A stretch of DNA of 7,826 nt. It comes from Alphaproteobacteria bacterium (lineage in GTDB: Bacteria; Pseudomonadota; Alphaproteobacteria; RF32; CAG-977). Below the pieces are notes generated by a model that did not search any database, was not told the origin of the DNA, and saw only the letters and a list, made by a program, of their open reading frames with translations. The stretch lies in NCBI GenBank assembly GCA_017476085.1, contig JAFVEJ010000058.1:1-7826 (forward strand). Reading direction: 5' to 3'. Each line of letters opens with the position of its first letter. Position 1 is the first letter of the stretch. Made by a program: the position numbers and the translations under genes. Of this stretch, positions 5,468 through 7,826 are shown piece by piece.

Positions 5468-6267
5468 GTTTCGTTCATACTGCCGGTGCGGTAACCGATT
5501 AAATCCATAGAAATATAACTAAATCCGAATTTTTTAAATTCCGAAACGACTTTTTTCCGAATGTTTTCCGCGATCAGATTCTCAAATTCCTCCGGATTCA
5601 GTTCTATGCGAGCCATTTTTCCGTGTATTCTGACACGCAGCTGATGAAACCCCAAATTAAGCAGGAATTGTTCGGCCTGATCCACCATTTTCAGTTTTTC
5701 TTCAGAGATTGTTTCCCCGTACATAAAGCGGGAGGCCAAACAAGCGAAAGAGGGCTTGTTCCAAGTCGGCAGTCCCATCTCTTTTGACAGTAAGCGTATC
5801 TCTGTTTTGCTCATTTCCGCTGCGCGCAGAGGACTTTTGATTCCTAATTCGTCAATAGCCTGCAGTCCGGGACGATAATCGGACAGATCGTCTATGTTTG
5901 ATCCTTCCGCAACATTTTCAATACCGTTTTCTTTTGCGGTTTGAAGAATTTTTTTGAAAAGTTCCGATTTGCACAGATAGCATCTGTTTTTTGGGTTTTT
6001 TTGAATTTCGCCGATATTTAAAACATCGGATTGAACGAAAACCGCCTTGATGTTTTCTTTTCGGCAAAAAGCAACCGTTTCATTCAGTTCCCGCCGGGGA
6101 AAAAAAGAAGAAACGACCGTTATGGCAATCGCATTGTTTCCCAAGACATCGTGTGCTGTTTTCAGTAGAAAGGTTGAATCAACTCCCGAAGAAAAAGCAA
6201 CGGCTATGCTGCCTAAGTTTTTAAGATACTGTTTTAATTTTTCTTGTTTTTGATGAAGCGTATCCAT
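5458..6267 (-). CDS. larE: ATP-dependent sacrificial sulfur transferase LarE
   Basis: A 269-aa PP-loop ATP pyrophosphatase of the LarE family. In Lactiplantibacillus plantarum LarE adenylates the pincer precursor made by LarB and then donates the sulfur of its own Cys176, on the way to the nickel-pincer nucleotide of lactate racemase and related enzymes. Seen here are the PP-loop S26-S-G-V-D-S31 (a Ser replaces the first Gly of SGGVDS), N-R-C96-Y-L-C99-K, E-G-S-N-x-D-D-x-x-D-Y-R-P-G, S-P-L-R, and P-S-F-A-C176-L-A-S-R with Cys176 at the donor position. The length is typical. Start ATG 6267 has a weak GGAAAAG site but a well-placed promoter. No larA, larB or larC is visible nearby. Some LarE-like proteins instead carry an Fe-S cluster and recycle sulfur, so the mode of sulfur delivery is not settled. 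The family call is firm; participation in nickel-pincer synthesis here is inferred. Confidence 0.9.
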   Translation of the reverse strand: MDTLHQKQEKLKQYLKNLGSIAVAFSSGVDSTFLLKTAHDVLGNNAIAITVVSSFFPRRELNETVAFCRKENIKAVFVQSDVLNIGEIQKNPKNRCYLCKSELFKKILQTAKENGIENVAEGSNIDDLSDYRPGLQAIDELGIKSPLRAAEMSKTEIRLLSKEMGLPTWNKPSFACLASRFMYGETISEEKLKMVDQAEQFLLNLGFHQLRVRIHGKMARIELNPEEFENLIAENIRKKVVSEFKKFGFSYISMDLIGYRTGSMNETLF

Positions 6268-6302
6268 AATCTTTTCCGAATAAAAAAAACAAATAACGGA
6301 TA

Positions 6303-6331
6303 AGCATATCTTAAAAAAAAGAAGCGTTCAA
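6303..6331 (-). promoter_or_regulatory. Candidate housekeeping promoter of larE
   Basis: Read on the minus strand, TTGAAC (6331-6326) is followed after exactly 17 bp by TATGCT (6308-6303). They match the consensus at four of six positions each, with the first three -35 bases perfect. The predicted start near 6296 gives a leader of about 30 nt before ATG 6267. This suggests larE is transcribed on its own rather than only from the gene upstream. Confidence 0.55.
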
Positions 6332-6382
6332 AAGCTTTTTCCCGTTCGGATCGTTTGAAAGGCAGGCAATAAACAAAACTAT

Positions 6383-6410
6383 CGTTCTGATTTCAGAATT
6401 TTTCAGAACG
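6383..6410. repeat. Inverted repeat with nested hairpin between the homospermidine synthase-like gene and larE
   Basis: CGTTCTGA (6383-6390) and TCAGAACG (6403-6410) are perfect 8-bp arms around 12 bases. Within it TTCTGA and TCAGAA (6385-6398) can form an alternative hairpin, because TTTCAGAA occurs twice ten bases apart (6391 and 6401). It lies about 50 bp upstream of the larE -35 box. It could be an operator, or a terminator-like stem for read-through from the upstream gene (on the minus strand it is followed by ATAGTTTTGTTTATT). Confidence 0.4.
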
Positions 6411-6441
6411 AGATTTTTATCAATATAAAAATTTTTTAATG

Positions 6442-6473
6442 TCCGTTAAGACTTGAAAAGTTTTTTTAACGGA
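6442..6473 (-). terminator. Possible terminator at the 3' end of the homospermidine synthase-like gene
   Basis: TCCGTTAA (6442-6449) and TTAACGGA (6466-6473) are perfect 8-bp arms around 16 bases. The hairpin starts within the last codons and includes the TAA stop at 6446-6448. On the minus strand it is followed by CATTAAAAAATTTTT, so the U-tract is not immediate; termination may be partial. Confidence 0.35.
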
Positions 6474-7768
6474 GGGCAGGTGAAGGTTACATATTCTTTT
6501 AAATACGGCTTGGCATATTCAAGAACTTTTTCATCATTTAATTCTTCGGGGAAAAGAAAACCTTCATTTTTATGGTTCAGCATATAAATAAACGCGGCAA
6601 AGGCGGAAGACGATACCTGTAAGATCGTCGGAGTGTCTTCTCTTGTCGGGTATTCCATTTTATTGCCGAAGTAACGTGTCTTGAAATTATTTCCATCAAG
6701 AACTATTCCGACAGCTTCTCCGCCGGAAATTATTTCATTCAAGGAAATCAAGTGTTCCTGATAATCTTTGAAGTCGTTTTTATATCCGTCAAGCAAACTT
6801 TGAACGGCAACGTCACAGGGTCTGTAAATAAAAAAGACTGATGGTTTATAAACAAGCTTTCCTTCGTTACGGACAGACAGAAAATCCGCGATGGTGTAAA
6901 TTTCTTCGTGCGGCACAATATATCCCAGAAAGCTTCCCCAAGGAGAATAAGACTGTTCCGTTGTGACTGCGGCGGAAGACTGTAAGCGTATATAGCCGTC
7001 GTTTGCGTCGTGTTCTTTTATACGGCCGTTAAACAGCTCGACGGGAACGTCCGTTCCCAATGAAATTTCGCTGAACGTCGTGCTTTCATCGCAAAAAGCT
7101 TCAAGATTCCAGGTTGAATAAACAGTTTTCGGTTTTATTTCAAAATTAACCTGAGAGGTATCAATGTCGGAAACGTGAACAACGCTTACTTCCAGCATCT
7201 GAGCTGCGCGCGCATATTGGTTTTGATCGATTAATTCCTGTAATTCGGAGCGATGTTCGACAACATAAGGAGTATCGTCTTCGCGCACAATCGCTTTCAA
7301 TCCCTGTTTCATAAAGCAGGAAACCATACCGGGGTTCATACCGAATTCAATAATGGACGTAGCCATATTAAGAGGTTGTTTCTTTTTCAGTTCTTTGTAA
7401 ATCAGAAAATCGTGATGATCCGGAATTTTGGCATTGTTTATTTCCAAAGGCAGACTGCAGGTTGACAGATAATGTATCCCGCGATCCATACAGAAATCCA
7501 ATAAATCCGTATTGCCCTGAAAGGAACTGAAATCTAAAAGATAGTCGCCTTCTTCCAGAAAAGAAAAGACGCTGGAAAAATTTTCTTGCGTAACTTCGGA
7601 AAGGATGAAATTTTCTTTTTTTCCGCCATACTTTATAAAGATGCTTCTGAAAGATTCACTTTTTTCCAGGGCAAACCAGGCTTCCGGATCGACAAGAGCA
7701 GCTTCGTGAGCCAATCTTAAAAAAGAACGTCCGACCATTCCCAATCCGAAAACGACAAATCTGACCAT
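6446..7768 (-). CDS. Homospermidine synthase-like enzyme (saccharopine dehydrogenase-like fold)
   Basis: A 440-aa protein resembling bacterial homospermidine synthase, a cytosolic NAD-dependent enzyme that makes homospermidine from putrescine. The N-terminus is a Rossmann nucleotide-binding fold (F-G8-L-G-M-V-G13). Blocks aligned by eye to the Blastochloris viridis enzyme are N145-P-G-M-V-S (NPGMVSWF in the reference), S-T-W220-N-L-E-A-F (NTWSVEGF, with the Trp that contacts the polyamine), H-E-E-I/D295-F-L-S-V-R with V-Y-K-P, and L383-Q-V-S-S near the C-terminus. It is somewhat shorter than the roughly 477-aa reference, lacking the N-terminal lead and part of the C-terminus. Start ATG 7768 has AAGGAG ten bases upstream and leads straight into the Rossmann strand. 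A related carboxy-polyamine or saccharopine-type dehydrogenase is possible but fits less well. It is upstream of larE on the same strand, separated by 178 bp and a separate promoter. Confidence 0.8.
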   Translation of the reverse strand: MVRFVVFGLGMVGRSFLRLAHEAALVDPEAWFALEKSESFRSIFIKYGGKKENFILSEVTQENFSSVFSFLEEGDYLLDFSSFQGNTDLLDFCMDRGIHYLSTCSLPLEINNAKIPDHHDFLIYKELKKKQPLNMATSIIEFGMNPGMVSCFMKQGLKAIVREDDTPYVVEHRSELQELIDQNQYARAAQMLEVSVVHVSDIDTSQVNFEIKPKTVYSTWNLEAFCDESTTFSEISLGTDVPVELFNGRIKEHDANDGYIRLQSSAAVTTEQSYSPWGSFLGYIVPHEEIYTIADFLSVRNEGKLVYKPSVFFIYRPCDVAVQSLLDGYKNDFKDYQEHLISLNEIISGGEAVGIVLDGNNFKTRYFGNKMEYPTREDTPTILQVSSSAFAAFIYMLNHKNEGFLFPEELNDEKVLEYAKPYLKEYVTFTCPPLKKLFKS

Positions 7769-7778
7769 TCCTGTGAAA

Positions 7779-7801
7779 CTCCTTTTCAGCGCATAAGTAT
7801 A
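7779..7801 (-). promoter_or_regulatory. Ribosome site and -10-like box before the homospermidine synthase-like gene
   Basis: On the minus strand AAGGAG (7784-7779) lies ten bases before ATG 7768 and supports that start. Further upstream TATACT (7801-7796) matches the -10 consensus at five of six positions, but no good -35 box is visible before the window ends. Confidence 0.4.
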
Positions 7802-7826
7802 TGAATAACCGTATTATCATGTTTTA

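Noticed and set aside
5458..6267. tRNA-thiouridylase, NAD synthetase or ExsB-type PP-loop enzyme
   Set aside because: The N-R-C-x-x-C-K and P-S-x-A-C-L-A-S-R motifs are specific to LarE.
6383..6410. LexA (SOS) box
   Set aside because: GTTC and GAAC occur, but the spacing and orientation do not fit the alphaproteobacterial GTTC-N7-GTTC form.
1..7826. CRISPR array, tRNA or rRNA, transposon, phage or toxin-antitoxin elements
   Set aside because: No spaced direct repeats, tRNA-like cloverleaf, transposase, integrase or paired small toxin-antitoxin genes were seen; all larger frames are assigned to ordinary families.

Overview
This window reads as ordinary chromosomal DNA from a Gram-negative bacterium with a moderately AT-rich genome. 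Evidence is a lipoprotein signal with a lipobox, a Sec signal peptide, an inner-membrane histidine kinase and an RluE-type pseudouridine synthase. A homospermidine synthase-like enzyme, a kinase tail of the COG2187/COG0645 type and TTGxxx -35 elements hint at an alphaproteobacterium, perhaps a host-associated or uncultivated lineage. That placement is inference. I see no rRNA, tRNA, CRISPR, transposase, integrase or phage gene.

Layout, left to right. (1) The 3' end of a kinase-like gene (+) ends at 222 and faces an aquaporin (-, 285-965) across a strong bidirectional terminator. (2) The aquaporin diverges from an outer-membrane-type lipoprotein with an alpha/beta-hydrolase fold (+, 1054-1833). 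The 3' end of that gene overlaps the convergent TatD-family nuclease (-, 1817-2581) by 17 bp. (3) A short divergent spacer leads to an unrecognised small secreted four-cysteine protein (+, 2666-3055). It is followed closely by rluE (+, 3128-3679), and the space between them holds a coding-like tail in another frame. (4) A promoter-like spacer with a near-perfect palindrome precedes an orphan HAMP-PAS-HisKA-HATPase histidine kinase (+, 3742-5448) with a four-cysteine cluster in its PAS domain. (5) On the minus strand lie larE (5458-6267), with its own good promoter, and upstream of it a homospermidine synthase-like gene (6446-7768). The 178 bp between them contain two inverted repeats.

The genes do not form one pathway. 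They are short, mostly independent transcription units covering transport (aquaporin), envelope (lipoprotein, small exported protein), DNA and rRNA metabolism (TatD, RluE), signalling (kinase), nickel-pincer cofactor or sulfur transfer (LarE) and polyamine synthesis (homospermidine). Three genes (aquaporin, tatD-like, rluE) most likely start at GTG, which changes the boundaries an ATG-only reading would give.

I found no convincing previously undescribed multi-gene system. The points most worth a second look are the aquaporin's predicted Phe-Phe-Gly-Arg selectivity filter, the cysteine cluster in the kinase PAS domain, the possible frameshift in the small secreted protein, and the palindrome over the kinase promoter.
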